DNA from: Acidimicrobiia bacterium
Lineage (GTDB): Bacteria > Actinomycetota > Acidimicrobiia > Acidimicrobiales > Poriferisodalaceae
NCBI GenBank assembly: GCA_022820505.1
Contig: JAJEFK010000034.1
Span: 1-57,814, forward strand
Length of the DNA: 57,814 bases
Direction of reading: 5' to 3'
Shown: in pieces, positions 8,126 through 17,405 of the stretch
How the letters are laid out: every line of letters starts with the position of its first letter
Numbering within the stretch: the first letter of the stretch is position 1
Position numbers and translations under genes: made by a program
Notes under the pieces: model-generated
Told to the model about the DNA's origin: nothing
Database searches by the model: none
What the model saw: the letters and a program-made list of their open reading frames with translations, nothing else

Positions 8126-9120
8126 ACGCAGCGCCGCTTCGCGGGCGTGTGCGCGGCCTCCTTCGTCCCGTGCGAGGGCGGGACAGGGCTCGCCGCCTGC
8201 GAGGGCGGGACAGGGCGATAGTGCTGGGGTACCAAGCAGGGGCGTCAGCAGCCCGGCTGGCTCCGCTGTGGCTCGCCGAGCGTGTGGCCGAGCTGGCCGG
8301 ACCGGTACTCGCCCGGCTGATGCCCGCCAAGGCGGCGATGGTCCGGCGGCATCAGGCCCGCGCGCAGCGCTGGGCCGCAGACGCGACGGACGATCTCGGC
8401 CGGGCCACGGCGGCTGCGTTCAGCTCCTATGCCCGCTACTGGCTGGAATCGTTCCGTCTGCCCGCGCTGAGCGAACTCACCTTGGACCGGGGCATTGACG
8501 TGCCGGCGTATCACCACGTGGAGGAAGCCCTCGAACGCGGAAAGGGCGTCATCTTGGCCCTCCCGCACCTCGGGGGCTGGGAGTGGGCCGGGTTCTGGAT
8601 GGCCACGGTCAATCGACTGCCGATCACCGTGGTGGTGGAACCGCTCGACCCGCCGGAGCTCTTCGAGTGGTTCGCCGACTTCCGTGAGCGATTGGGCATG
8701 CGAGTGGTGCCGCTAGGGCCGAACGCGGGACGTGAGGTGCTGGGCGCCCTGCGACGGAACGAGATCGTCTGCCTGCTGTGCGACCGCGACCTCACCAGCG
8801 ACGGCGTCGAGGTGACCTTCGGGGATGAGCGAACAACGCTGCCGGCGGGCCCGGCAATGCTGGCGCTGCGATCAGGCGCTGCCCTGCTGCCGACCGCTGT
8901 GTACTTCCTCCCCCGGGGCAGGCACCTGGGCACGGTTCGGCCGCCGATCGATGTCACGCGGCACGGCCGCCTGCGCGACGACGTGACTGCCGTCACTCAG
9001 CGACTCGCCGACGATCTGGTCACGCTGATCGCCGCAGAACCGCACCAGTGGCATCTCTTCGGCCCGAATTGGCCATCGGATCGAGGCGTCGCTTCAGACG
9101 GCGCGACCGAGGTGCCATAG
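8122..9120 (+). CDS. patA: Phosphatidylinositol mannoside acyltransferase-like
   Basis: About 332 residues of the HtrB/LPLAT acyltransferase fold. The HX4(D/E) catalytic motif is H-LGGW-E in LPHLGGWEWAG, and CDRDLTSDGVEVTFG matches the second conserved block of PatA-like enzymes. PatA acylates the mannose of PIM1/PIM2 at the inner leaflet. The gene lies between PIP synthase and PimA, as in mycobacteria. The GTG at 8122 overlaps the pgsA stop; residues before VLGYQAGASAA are Arg-rich and include an in-frame 19-bp repeat, so translation could instead start at GTG 8221. Transmembrane anchoring is weak. Confidence 0.82.
   Translation: MNAAPLRGRVRGLLRPVRGRDRARRLRGRDRAIVLGYQAGASAARLAPLWLAERVAELAGPVLARLMPAKAAMVRRHQARAQRWAADATDDLGRATAAAFSSYARYWLESFRLPALSELTLDRGIDVPAYHHVEEALERGKGVILALPHLGGWEWAGFWMATVNRLPITVVVEPLDPPELFEWFADFRERLGMRVVPLGPNAGREVLGALRRNEIVCLLCDRDLTSDGVEVTFGDERTTLPAGPAMLALRSGAALLPTAVYFLPRGRHLGTVRPPIDVTRHGRLRDDVTAVTQRLADDLVTLIAAEPHQWHLFGPNWPSDRGVASDGATEVP
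8171..8216 (+). repeat. In-frame direct repeat at the patA 5' end
   Basis: Two copies of tgcgagggcgggacagggc occur at 8171-8189 and 8198-8216. They are 27 bp apart, so the frame is kept and both encode Arg-rich RGRDRA. This looks like a local duplication; it would be untranslated if patA starts at GTG 8221. Confidence 0.7.
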
Positions 9121-9272
9121 CAGCGAGCCGCGAGGGGGCTTGTTGCGCCGTCTGCGCCGCGCCTAGCGTCGCGTCCGACAGTGAGTATTCCCGCGTTGAT
9201 CGCCGGCGAGGTTCGCCCGATCTGATGCGCCCATCTGATGCAACCGCCCCTTCGACAGTGAGGAACGGCTGA

Positions 9273-10358
9273 GTGAGAATCGGGATCATCTCGCCGTACA
9301 GCCTGACCAGCGCCGGCGGTGTACAGGTACAGGTGCTGGGCCTAGCCCGTGCTCTCGCTGCGAACGGTCACGAGACCAGGGTGCTGGCGCCCTGCGACGG
9401 CGCTCCGCCCCAGACCGGCGTCACACCGTTGGGCGCGAGCATTCCCACGTTCGCTAACGGGTCGGTCGCCCCGATCGCACCCGATTTTGCATGCACGCTG
9501 CGCACTGTTCGGGCACTGCGCGACGAGGAGTTCGACGTCGTGCACCTGCACGAGCCGCTGTGTCCGGGGCCCACGCAGACGGCGCTCTTCCTTAACTCGA
9601 CGCCCATCGTGGGAACTTGGCACGCGGCAGGCGGCAGCATGGCGTATCTGGTGCCGGGAACGCGCTGGCTGGCGTCTCGGATCGACGTTCGGGCCGCAGT
9701 CTCGGCTGATGCCGCCGAGATGGCCCGCAACGGCGTCGGCGGCAGCTACGAACTTGTCTTCAACGGCGTCGAGCTCGACCACTTCGACGAAGCGGTTCCC
9801 AAGCGCAACGAAGCGCCCACCATCGCCTACATCGGTCGCCACGAGCCGCGCAAGGGCCTCACCGTGCTGCTCGAGGCCATGTCACGGCTGCCCGAAGGCG
9901 TCCGGCTGTGGGTGATGTCGCGCGGCCCGCAGACCGAGGAGCTGCAGCGCAAGTACCAGCGCGACACGCGCATCGAATGGCTGGGCCGGGTCAGCGAGGC
10001 CGAGAAGCTGGCGCGCATCAAGGGCGCCGACGTGCTGTGCGTGCCGTCGCTGCACGGCGAGAGTTTCGGCGTGGTGCTGCTGGAGGCGATGGCGGCGCGC
10101 ACGCCGGTGGTCGCGAGCGACCTGCCCGGTTATCGCAACGTCGTCAGCCTTGGCGACGAAGCCGTGCTCGTGGCCCCCGGTGACTCGAAGGCGCTCGCGA
10201 AGGCGCTCATCGGCGTGCTCACGCGTCCCGACCGGGCGGCCGATCTGGTCGCAGCGGGCCGTCAGCGCGCCGAGCAGTTCTCGATGGCCCGCCTGGCGGA
10301 CATCTACGCGGGCATGTACGAGCGCGCCATCGCCCGACGCGCCGCTACCAAGGGCTGA
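9273..10358 (+). CDS. pimA: Phosphatidylinositol mannosyltransferase PimA-like (GT4)
   Basis: A 361-residue GT-B glycosyltransferase of family GT4. The N-terminal half has IISPYSLTSAGGVQVQV (glycine-rich acceptor/donor loop) and VVHLHEP; the C-terminal half has YIGRHEPRKGL and the donor-binding E-x7-E motif, HGESFGVVLLEAMA. PimA transfers the first mannose from GDP-Man to phosphatidylinositol on the cytoplasmic face. GTG 9273 is preceded by AGGAAC at Shine-Dalgarno distance. The 152-bp space before it holds short repeats (cgacagtgag and atctgatgc, each twice) but no gene. Synteny with pgsA and patA supports the call. Confidence 0.9.
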   Translation: MRIGIISPYSLTSAGGVQVQVLGLARALAANGHETRVLAPCDGAPPQTGVTPLGASIPTFANGSVAPIAPDFACTLRTVRALRDEEFDVVHLHEPLCPGPTQTALFLNSTPIVGTWHAAGGSMAYLVPGTRWLASRIDVRAAVSADAAEMARNGVGGSYELVFNGVELDHFDEAVPKRNEAPTIAYIGRHEPRKGLTVLLEAMSRLPEGVRLWVMSRGPQTEELQRKYQRDTRIEWLGRVSEAEKLARIKGADVLCVPSLHGESFGVVLLEAMAARTPVVASDLPGYRNVVSLGDEAVLVAPGDSKALAKALIGVLTRPDRAADLVAAGRQRAEQFSMARLADIYAGMYERAIARRAATKG

Positions 10359-10431
10359 GCCGTCACCGGACTGGCGTGATCGTCGCGGAATGCGACGCAT
10401 CGGCGTGGGGCGGGGGAGCGGGGGCGGTTGA

Positions 10432-11247
10432 ATGCTGCGGGTGGACCCGCTGTTCGCCATCTATCGCCGCCGAGCCGACAAGCTGCTGGCGGAGTTCTGG
10501 GCCGTGCACCTGGTCGCGGCGGCAATCGTCGGTGTGGCGGTGGCGCTGTTCAGCGGGCTCGGCTGGTGGGTGCTGCCGATTGTGCTCGCTGCGGCGTGCG
10601 TGCTCGCAGCCGGTGAACTGGCTGCGGGGGAGCGACGCCTGCAACGAGCGCTCCTCGGAGCCGGCCCGGGGCCGAGCGGTGCTGACAGTCATCCTCGCCT
10701 GGAGAACGTCGTCGACGGCGTCTGCCTGCTCGTGGGCGTTCCGGTGCCGACGCTCGCTGTCGCGTCGAGCTCGGCTGCGAATGCGACGGCATTCGGCCGG
10801 CGGCCGGATCGCTCCACCCTCGTCGTCACGCAGGGCCTGCTCGACGCGCTCAATCGCATCGAGCTGGAGGCCGTCGTGGCGCGGCTGCTGACGCAGATTC
10901 GCGACGGGCGGGTGGCCTACCTGACCACCGCCGTGACCACGGTGGGGTTTCCTGCGCTGCTGTGGCCGGCCCTGTGGCCGCTGGTGCAGGCTCGCACTGA
11001 GCGCGAGGCCAGCACCGGCAGCGACTTCGACGACGACGCCGAAGCCGTGCGACTGACCCGCTACCCGCCCGGTCTCGCCGATGCGCTCCAGACGATGTCG
11101 GCGGCCGGTGTGCGCACGGATGCACCTCGGGTGACCTGGCCGCTGTGGCTGGCCGATCCGAGGGCCGACGCAGCCGATGCTCCCGACAGCCTGCCCGACT
11201 ACCGGGCAGATCTCGAGACACGAGTTGCGGTGCTGCGCGAATTCTGA
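10432..11247 (+). CDS. M48/HtpX-like membrane protein lacking the zinc motif (pseudoprotease)
   Basis: 271 residues with two N-terminal membrane helices (about 22-62) and a domain that aligns by eye with HtpX-type M48 peptidases: NATAFGRRPDRSTLVVTQGLL, then LNRIELEAVV. Where HtpX has A-HELxH the sequence reads A150-R-L-L-T-Q155, so both zinc histidines and the catalytic Glu are gone. The usual third-ligand block (REFLAD-like) reads SDFDDDAEAVRLTRYP, with Asp replacing Glu. The flanking LTRYPPGLADAL is well kept, so the fold is probably intact while catalysis is lost. A GGGGGAGCGGGGG stretch precedes ATG 10432. Its role beside the PIM genes is unknown. Confidence 0.75.
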   Translation: MLRVDPLFAIYRRRADKLLAEFWAVHLVAAAIVGVAVALFSGLGWWVLPIVLAAACVLAAGELAAGERRLQRALLGAGPGPSGADSHPRLENVVDGVCLLVGVPVPTLAVASSSAANATAFGRRPDRSTLVVTQGLLDALNRIELEAVVARLLTQIRDGRVAYLTTAVTTVGFPALLWPALWPLVQARTEREASTGSDFDDDAEAVRLTRYPPGLADALQTMSAAGVRTDAPRVTWPLWLADPRADAADAPDSLPDYRADLETRVAVLREF

Positions 11248-11289
11248 GCTCGGCGGGATAATCCCCGGGGCAGCACTGGGGCCGTTCCC

Positions 11290-11295
11290 TACACT
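11290..11295 (+). promoter_or_regulatory. Putative -10 of leaderless pdxS
   Basis: TACACT ends 6 nt before ATG 11302. No Shine-Dalgarno is seen, so a leaderless pdxS-pdxT transcript is likely. Confidence 0.55.
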
Positions 11296-11301
11296 GAGCG
11301 C

Positions 11302-12201
11302 ATGAATTCAGGTGACGGAGCGTCTCATCTGGTCGGAACGGTGCGAGTCAAGCGCGGGCTTGCCGACATGCTCCGGGGCGGCGTCATCATGGATGTCGTC
11401 ACGCCCGAGCAGGCCAAGATTGCGGAGGACGCCGGGGCGGTTGCTGTCATGGCGCTCGAACGCGTGCCGGCCGACATTCGCCGTGACGGCGGTGTGGCCC
11501 GCATGAGCGATCCGGCGATGATCGAGGGCATCCAGGCGGCCGTGACGATCCCGGTTATGGCCAAGGCACGGATCGGCCATTTCGGCGAGGCCCAGGTGCT
11601 CGAATCCCTCGATGTCGACTACATCGACGAATCCGAGGTGCTGACCCCTGCGGACGAGGCGCATCACATCGATAAGTGGGCGTTCACCGTCCCATTCGTC
11701 TGCGGCGCCACCAACCTGGGCGAGGCGCTGCGGCGCATTTCCGAGGGTGCCTGCATGATTCGCTCCAAGGGCGAGGCCGGCACCGGCAACATCGTCGAGG
11801 CCGTCCGCCACCTGCGCTCGATCACGGGTGACATCCGCAAGATCACCCAAGCCGATGCCGCCGAGCTGTTCGACTGGGCGAAGCAGCTGCAGTCGCCGCT
11901 CGGCTTGGTGCAGGAGATCGCCGAGACCGGACGCCTGCCGGTGCCTCTGTTCTGCGCCGGCGGCATCGCCACACCTGCCGACGCATCACTGGTGATGCAA
12001 CTCGGCGCCGAGGCAGTGTTTGTGGGCTCGGGCATCTTCAAGAGCGAAGACCCGGGGCCGCGCGCCGAGGCGATCGTCGAGGCCACCACCCACTACCGCG
12101 ATCCGTCGGTGGTGGCCAAGGTCAGCCGGGGTCTCGGCAGCGCCATGCCGGGCCTCGAGATGGAAGGTCTCGAGACCAAGCTCGCCGAACGCGGCTGGTA
12201 A
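11302..12201 (+). CDS. pdxS: Pyridoxal 5'-phosphate synthase, PdxS subunit
   Basis: A 299-residue (beta/alpha)8 synthase that builds PLP from ribose 5-phosphate, glyceraldehyde 3-phosphate and ammonia supplied by PdxT. The two catalytic lysines sit in [13 protein letters not shown] and [10 protein letters not shown], and [19 protein letters not shown] is the hallmark block. Length and conservation are normal for this very conserved family. The gene is followed 21 bp later by pdxT, its obligate glutaminase partner. Confidence 0.97.
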   Translation: MNSGDGASHLVGTVRVKRGLADMLRGGVIMDVVTPEQAKIAEDAGAVAVMALERVPADIRRDGGVARMSDPAMIEGIQAAVTIPVMAKARIGHFGEAQVLESLDVDYIDESEVLTPADEAHHIDKWAFTVPFVCGATNLGEALRRISEGACMIRSKGEAGTGNIVEAVRHLRSITGDIRKITQADAAELFDWAKQLQSPLGLVQEIAETGRLPVPLFCAGGIATPADASLVMQLGAEAVFVGSGIFKSEDPGPRAEAIVEATTHYRDPSVVAKVSRGLGSAMPGLEMEGLETKLAERGW

Positions 12202-12222
12202 GCGCTGGATCGCAGCGCCACG

Positions 12223-12864
12223 GTGACCGCAAGCGACAGCCAGCCGCTGATCGGCGTCGTCGCGCTGCAGGGAGCTGCCGCCGAGCACGTTGCCGCCTTC
12301 CGGCGCGCCGGGGCCAGAGCAGTCGAAGTCCGCGTGCCCGCAGATCTCGACGGTGTCGATGCTGTGGCGCTCCCGGGCGGCGAGTCGACCACGATGTCGC
12401 ACCTGCTCCGCACGAGCGGGCTGTTCGATGCGCTGTCCGAACGCCTGGCCGGCGGCATGCCGGCGTTCGGAACCTGCGCGGGAATGATCCTGCTCGCCGT
12501 CGATGTGCTCGACGGCCGCCCGGATCAACGCTGCTTCGGAGCGATCGACATCTCGGTGCGTCGCAATGCATTCGGCCGCCAAGTCGCCAGCTTCGAGGCG
12601 GAGCTCACCGCCGACGGCCTCGATGAGCCCTTCAAGGCGGTGTTCATTCGAGCACCGTGGGTGGAGCGCGCAGGCGACAGCGTCGAGGTGCTCGCCGAGA
12701 TCACGCCCGCCTCGAACTCGTCGACCGACGGCGTTCGATCATCGGTCCCGGTGTTGTGCCGGTCAGGGCCGATCCTGGTGTCGAGCTTCCACCCGGAGCT
12801 GACGGCCGACAACCGCATTCACCAGATCTTCATCGACATGGTCGGCGCATCCATGGCCCGCTGA
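12223..12864 (+). CDS. pdxT: Pyridoxal 5'-phosphate synthase glutaminase, PdxT subunit
   Basis: A 213-residue class I glutamine amidotransferase. It shows the GGES loop (LPGGESTTM), the nucleophile Cys in [11 protein letters not shown] and the His-Glu of the triad in SSFHPELT. It hydrolyses glutamine and channels ammonia to PdxS. It is slightly longer than average because of Ser/Thr-rich residues before VLCRSGPIL. It begins with GTG 12223, tightly after pdxS. Confidence 0.95.
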   Translation: MTASDSQPLIGVVALQGAAAEHVAAFRRAGARAVEVRVPADLDGVDAVALPGGESTTMSHLLRTSGLFDALSERLAGGMPAFGTCAGMILLAVDVLDGRPDQRCFGAIDISVRRNAFGRQVASFEAELTADGLDEPFKAVFIRAPWVERAGDSVEVLAEITPASNSSTDGVRSSVPVLCRSGPILVSSFHPELTADNRIHQIFIDMVGASMAR

Positions 12865-12931
12865 GCGGCCGAGCGCGGCAGACTGTCGCGGCTGCACAGC
12901 CATTTGGCACGAGTCGTTCGGGAGGGGGTCT

Positions 12932-13720
12932 GTGTCCGGTCATTCCAAGTGGGCCACGATCAAGCACCGCAAGGGCGCTGCAGACAAGGCGCGAGGGAAG
13001 CTGTTCGCCAAGCTGATCCGCCAGGTCGAGGTGGCCGCCCGCGAGGGCGGCGGCGACCTGGACGCCAACGCGACGCTGCGGACCATGTACCAGAAAGCTC
13101 GAGACAACTCGGTGCCGCTGGACACCATCGAGCGGGCCATCAAGCGGGGCACTGGCGAGCTCGAGGGCGTGTCGTACGAGCAGGTCACCTATGAGGGCTA
13201 CGCACCGGGCGGCGTGGCCATGTTCGTGGACGTGCTCACCGACAACCGCAACCGCACCGGCTCGGAGATCCGCAGCGTGTTCACCCGCGCCGGCGGATCG
13301 CTGGCCGAGCCGGGCGCGGTGGCGTGGCAGTTCGAGCGCAAGGGCGTGGTGGTGGTGCCGGCGGTGGAGCCGGTGCCCGACAGTGCCGCGGCCGGGGGCA
13401 CGGTGCCCGACGAAGATGAGCTGATCCTGGTGGCGCTGGATGCCGGCGCAGAGGACGTCGAGCAGGAGGGCGAGACCTGGCGGGTCACCGCTGCTGCCGC
13501 CGACACGATGGCGGTGCGTGAGGCCATTGAGGCAGCGGGCATTGCGGTGACGTCGGCTGACCTGACCTATGCGCCTCAGAACCTGATCGAGTTGACCAGC
13601 GTGTCGGAGGCCAAGCAGGTCATGGCAGTGCTCGACGCGCTCGACGATCACGATGATGTGCAAGGCGTGTATGCCAACTTCGACATCAGCGATTCGCTGC
13701 TGGAGGCAATCGCCAGCTAG
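12932..13720 (+). CDS. yebC: YebC/PmpR-family protein (TACO1-like)
   Basis: A 262-residue protein starting with the invariant SGHSKWATIKHRKGAAD. Family members were long called DNA-binding regulators; more recent work links them to ribosomes stalled on proline-rich stretches. All three domains appear complete, with GYAPGGVAMFVDVLTDNRNRT in domain 2. GTG 12932 follows a clear GGGAGGGGG Shine-Dalgarno. Its position between pdxT and ruvC is the usual actinobacterial arrangement. Confidence 0.95.
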   Translation: MSGHSKWATIKHRKGAADKARGKLFAKLIRQVEVAAREGGGDLDANATLRTMYQKARDNSVPLDTIERAIKRGTGELEGVSYEQVTYEGYAPGGVAMFVDVLTDNRNRTGSEIRSVFTRAGGSLAEPGAVAWQFERKGVVVVPAVEPVPDSAAAGGTVPDEDELILVALDAGAEDVEQEGETWRVTAAAADTMAVREAIEAAGIAVTSADLTYAPQNLIELTSVSEAKQVMAVLDALDDHDDVQGVYANFDISDSLLEAIAS

Positions 13721-13765
13721 GGCGGAGCGGTGTCACGCATACCCGGCTCGGATGGTGCCAAGGGC

Positions 13766-13771
13766 TACGGT
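13766..13771 (+). promoter_or_regulatory. Putative -10 of leaderless ruvC
   Basis: TACGGT ends 8 nt before ATG 13780. It probably drives ruvC-ruvA-ruvB as a leaderless operon mRNA. Confidence 0.5.
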
Positions 13772-13779
13772 TCGTACTG

Positions 13780-14340
13780 ATGTTCGTATTGGGGATCGAC
13801 CCCGGATTGTCTCGCTGTGGGTACGGCGTGTTGGAGCAGATTCCTGGCTCCGGCACGCAGCGTTCCCGCAATGAAGCCGTGGCGCTGGGCGTCATACGCA
13901 CCGATCCAGCAGAGCCGCACGCAGCGCGCCTGGCCACGCAGATGCACGAGCTGCAGGCACTCATCTCCGAATTCCAGCCCTCGGTGGTGGCCGTGGAGCG
14001 AGTCTTCTTCCAGGCAAACGCGCGCACGGCGATTGGCGTGGCGCAAGTAGCCGGCCTCGCGATGGCGGTTGCGGCCGCCGCCGGGTTGGAGGTGGTGGAG
14101 TACACACCGACCCAGGTCAAGCAGGCTGTTGCGGGCTGGGGCGGCGCCGACAAGGACCAGATGAAGCGCATGGTCGCCGAGCTGCTCGCGCTTCCGGGGC
14201 CGCCTGAACCGGCCGACGCCGCCGATGCGGCTGCGGTCGCGCTGTGCCACCTGTCCCAGGCGACCTGGGGCAGCGCGGCGCCGCACGCTCGGGCGCGCGT
14301 GCTGCAGCCCGCTTCTGGCGCAGCAACGTCCCCGCCGTGA
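13780..14340 (+). CDS. ruvC: Crossover junction endodeoxyribonuclease RuvC
   Basis: A 186-residue Holliday-junction resolvase. The acidic catalytic residues are present: Asp in LGIDPGLSRCGYG, Glu in VAVERVFFQANARTA and the Asp pair in ADAADAAAVALCHL. It cuts four-way junctions after RuvAB branch migration. The stop overlaps the ruvA GTG (GTGA), so RuvC and RuvA are coupled. The last 25 residues are Ala/Ser-rich and not conserved. Confidence 0.96.
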   Translation: MFVLGIDPGLSRCGYGVLEQIPGSGTQRSRNEAVALGVIRTDPAEPHAARLATQMHELQALISEFQPSVVAVERVFFQANARTAIGVAQVAGLAMAVAAAAGLEVVEYTPTQVKQAVAGWGGADKDQMKRMVAELLALPGPPEPADAADAAAVALCHLSQATWGSAAPHARARVLQPASGAATSPP

Positions 14341-14954
14341 TCGGCTCAGTGCGCGGGCGCCTGCTCGACAAGGATCCCGGCGGCGAGCTGCTGGTCGAGG
14401 CCGGCGGGGTGGGTTACCGCGTCATCGTGGCGCCCTCAACGCTGGCCGGCGCCGGGCCGGTGGGCGACGAGTGCTTCGTGTATGTCCACCATCACGTGCG
14501 CGAGGACACCTCCGACCTGTATGGCTTCGTCGAGCTCGACGAGCGGCGCTGCTTCGAGGCGCTGCTCAGCGCGCACGGCGTGGGGCCTGCGCTGGCGCTT
14601 GCCGTGCTCTCGCACCTGCCGCCTGACGAGCTGCGGCGGGCCGTGGCCGCCGACGACGCCGCGGCGCTGGAGCTGGTGCCCGGCATCGGTGCCAAGACGT
14701 CCAAGCGGATGGTGCTTGACCTGAAGTCACGGCTCGGCGCGCCCGAGACTGCCGGCGCTGGTGCTGTGGCGGCAGCCGGCGACGGCGCCGGATCTGCAGT
14801 AGCGGAAGTGCGGGCCGCGCTGAGCCAGATGGGCTTCGCTCCGGCCGAGATACGCGACGCCATGGCCGCCGTCACGATCGAGGCAGCACGCGGCGGCGAT
14901 GCCGATACCGGCGCGCTGCTCCGAGTGGCTCTGCAGGAGCTCGGTCCGCGATGA
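14337..14954 (+). CDS. ruvA: Holliday junction branch-migration protein RuvA
   Basis: 205 residues. The N-terminal OB fold begins [18 protein letters not shown]; the middle helix-hairpin-helix region includes [20 protein letters not shown]. After a flexible Ala/Gly linker, the C-terminal domain III ([19 protein letters not shown]) contacts RuvB. GTG 14337 is preferred because it overlaps the ruvC stop and begins at the conserved first strand. The 3' end overlaps ruvB by ATGA. Confidence 0.95.
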   Translation: MIGSVRGRLLDKDPGGELLVEAGGVGYRVIVAPSTLAGAGPVGDECFVYVHHHVREDTSDLYGFVELDERRCFEALLSAHGVGPALALAVLSHLPPDELRRAVAADDAAALELVPGIGAKTSKRMVLDLKSRLGAPETAGAGAVAAAGDGAGSAVAEVRAALSQMGFAPAEIRDAMAAVTIEAARGGDADTGALLRVALQELGPR

Positions 14955-16144
14955 GCGCTGGGGGAGCCCGCAGCGAGGGTTACCGGCGCGACGACTCGGC
15001 GACGTCAGAACCGAGCCGCAGTGAGGTCACCGACCCGGCCCGCTCGTCGGCAGACGACGGCGATGCCGAAGCATCGCTGCGCCCGCGATCGCTGGAGGAA
15101 TTCGTCGGCCAACCCGAGGTGCGAGAACACGTCGCCATCACGCTGCGGGCTGCGCTGGCCCGCGGGCAGTCGCCCGATCACCTGCTGTTCGCCGGCCCGC
15201 CGGGGCTCGGCAAGACCACGCTGGCCGGCATCATCGCCGCCGAGTTGAACGCAGCGCTGCATCTGACGTCGGGTCCGGCGGTGGAACGGGCCGGTGACCT
15301 CGCGGCAATCCTCACCAACTTGACCGACGGCGATGTGCTGTTCATCGACGAGATCCATCGCCTGCCCAAGGTGGTCGAGGAAGTGCTGTACCCGGCCATG
15401 GAGGATTTCGCCATCGACATCGTGCTGGGCAAGGGACCGGCTGCGCGCTCGATCAGATTCGAGTTGCCGCGGTTCACCCTGGTCGGCGCGACGACTCGCA
15501 CCGGGCTGATCTCGGGACCGCTGCGGGACCGCTTCGGCTTGGTCGAGCGCCTCGACTACTACTCCACCGACGATCTCACGGCGATCGTGGCTCGTGCGGC
15601 CGGGATTCTGGGCGTGGACATCGATGCCGAAGGGGCCGCAGAGATCGCGTCACGCAGCCGGGGCACGCCGCGGATCGCCAACCGGCTGTTGCGCCGGGTG
15701 CGCGACTTCGCCGAGGTCCGCGCCAGCGGCACCGTCGACGTGGCGGTAGCGCAGGAAGGGCTCGCCGCATTCGGCGTCGACGAGCTCGGCCTCGACAAGG
15801 TCGACCGGGCGATTCTCGACGCTCTCGCTGTCACCCATGCCGGGCGACCGTTGGGGCTGTCCACGCTGGCGATCACCGTCGGCGAGCAGACCGAGACGGT
15901 CGAGGATGTGTACGAGCCCTTCCTGATCCAGCGCGGGCTGCTGCAGCGCACGCCGCGGGGCCGCATCGCCACCGCCGCGGCCTATGCGCATCTCGGCGTC
16001 GATGTGCCGCCCGCGGCGGAAAGCGCCAGCGGCGATGTCGACGCCACTGCCACTCTGTTCGATGCATCGGACCCCGCTGGAGCGCCGCAAGGCGCTTCAC
16101 GGGCGGAGGACGTCCCGGTGCAGGTCGACGATGCGCCTTGGTGA
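14951..16144 (+). CDS. ruvB: Holliday junction branch-migration ATPase RuvB
   Basis: A 397-residue AAA+ motor. Visible motifs are Walker [10 protein letters not shown], Walker [10 protein letters not shown], sensor 1 [18 protein letters not shown] with the arginine finger, and the C-terminal winged helix ([18 protein letters not shown]). Non-conserved extensions of about 45 residues at the N-terminus and about 45 acidic/Ala-rich residues at the C-terminus make it longer than the usual 340-350. It drives branch migration with RuvA. Confidence 0.96.
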   Translation: MSAGGARSEGYRRDDSATSEPSRSEVTDPARSSADDGDAEASLRPRSLEEFVGQPEVREHVAITLRAALARGQSPDHLLFAGPPGLGKTTLAGIIAAELNAALHLTSGPAVERAGDLAAILTNLTDGDVLFIDEIHRLPKVVEEVLYPAMEDFAIDIVLGKGPAARSIRFELPRFTLVGATTRTGLISGPLRDRFGLVERLDYYSTDDLTAIVARAAGILGVDIDAEGAAEIASRSRGTPRIANRLLRRVRDFAEVRASGTVDVAVAQEGLAAFGVDELGLDKVDRAILDALAVTHAGRPLGLSTLAITVGEQTETVEDVYEPFLIQRGLLQRTPRGRIATAAAYAHLGVDVPPAAESASGDVDATATLFDASDPAGAPQGASRAEDVPVQVDDAPW

Positions 16145-16174
16145 GACCATCCGCCGCCATAGCCTCAGCGTGCG

Positions 16175-17395
16175 ATGAGCGAGCCGCGGCTGCGGATGGA
16201 CGAGTTCGACTATGAGCTGCCGCCATCGTCGATAGCGCATGTTCCGGCCGAGCCACGCGACTCGGCCCGGCTGCTGGTTGACCCAGGGCCGAGCCGAGCA
16301 CCTGAGCACCGGCACGTCGCCGATCTTCCATCGCTGCTCGGCCCCGGGGATCTGCTGGTTGTCAACGAGACGCGGGTGATGCCTGCTCGCTTGCCCCTCC
16401 GCAAGCGCACCGGCGGGGCAGCCGAGGTGTTGCTGCTTGCCCCGCTGGCAGCGAAGCCTGGCTCGACTCCCCAGAACGCCGACCGCGACGACCATCGGCG
16501 CTGGGCGGCGCTGGTGCGACCTTCACGCCGGATTGCGGACGGGACTGTGCTGATCTCGGAGCGGGACCCGAGCGTGCGAGTGGTAGTGGGCGAGCGTCTG
16601 GACCGCCAGCGCCGAGCCGTGCGTGTGCTCATCGGCGAGACGCCGTTCACCGATGTGTCGCAAGCTCGCCTGCTCGAACGGGCGGGGGAGGCGCCGCTGC
16701 CGCCCTACATCGACCCGGACATAGCGCGAGGCGCCATCGCCGAACGCCTCGGCGTCGATGCCGCTGACAGCGACGCGGCTCGGGCGGCGCTGGCCGATCG
16801 ATACCAGACCGTCTACGCCTGTTCGGAGGGCTCAGCGGCGGCGCCCACCGCGGGGCTTCACCTGACCGAGCGGGTGCTGGATGCGCTGCGCTCGAAGGGC
16901 CTCGGCATTGCGACGGTGGATCTCACTGTAGGCCTGGCCACATTCGCGCCCGTCACCGCGGAGCACGCCGACGAGCACGAGATGCACACCGAGCACTATC
17001 AGGTGTCCGCATCGACGCTCGCCGCCTGCGCTGCGGCCGAGCGCGTCGTCGCGGTGGGCACTACCACCGTGCGCGCTCTGGAGGCGGCGGCCCGCCAACG
17101 ACAGGTCCGAAGGCAGGCAGCATGCGATGCCGGCACAACCGACGCTCCGGCGACGCCGACGAGCACAGGCGACGTGTGCGGGGCGACCGATCTGTTTCTG
17201 CGGCGGGGCGCTGAATTCCTGCTGGTGGATGCGATGCTCACCAACTTCCACCTGCCCCGATCATCCCTGCTGCTGCTAATCGACGCGTTCATCGGGCCGC
17301 GCTGGCGTGACCTGTACGCGACGGCGCTTGCGGAGGGCTATCGATTCCTGTCCTTCGGCGATGCGATGCTGCTCCGGCGGACACCGCCCTCATGA
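16175..17395 (+). CDS. queA: S-adenosylmethionine:tRNA ribosyltransferase-isomerase
   Basis: 406 residues. It adds the epoxycyclopentanediol ring to preQ1-modified tRNA using SAM. The opening MDEFDYELPPSSIAHVPAEPRDSARLL is replaced here after a short extension (MSEPRLR), and the conserved blocks VVNETRVMPARL, AAPTAGLHLTERVL, VGTTTVRALE and LTNFHLPRSSLLLLIDAF are all seen. It is longer than the E. coli enzyme (356) because of two insertions, one near residues 90-110 and one of about 30 residues before ATDLFLRRG. It is followed directly by tgt of the same queuosine pathway. Confidence 0.95.
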   Translation: MSEPRLRMDEFDYELPPSSIAHVPAEPRDSARLLVDPGPSRAPEHRHVADLPSLLGPGDLLVVNETRVMPARLPLRKRTGGAAEVLLLAPLAAKPGSTPQNADRDDHRRWAALVRPSRRIADGTVLISERDPSVRVVVGERLDRQRRAVRVLIGETPFTDVSQARLLERAGEAPLPPYIDPDIARGAIAERLGVDAADSDAARAALADRYQTVYACSEGSAAAPTAGLHLTERVLDALRSKGLGIATVDLTVGLATFAPVTAEHADEHEMHTEHYQVSASTLAACAAAERVVAVGTTTVRALEAAARQRQVRRQAACDAGTTDAPATPTSTGDVCGATDLFLRRGAEFLLVDAMLTNFHLPRSSLLLLIDAFIGPRWRDLYATALAEGYRFLSFGDAMLLRRTPPS

Positions 17396-17405
17396 GGTCA
17401 GCGAG

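Noticed and set aside
9121..9272. Possible tRNA or small RNA before pimA
   Set aside because: No cloverleaf arms could be paired; only short direct repeats are present.
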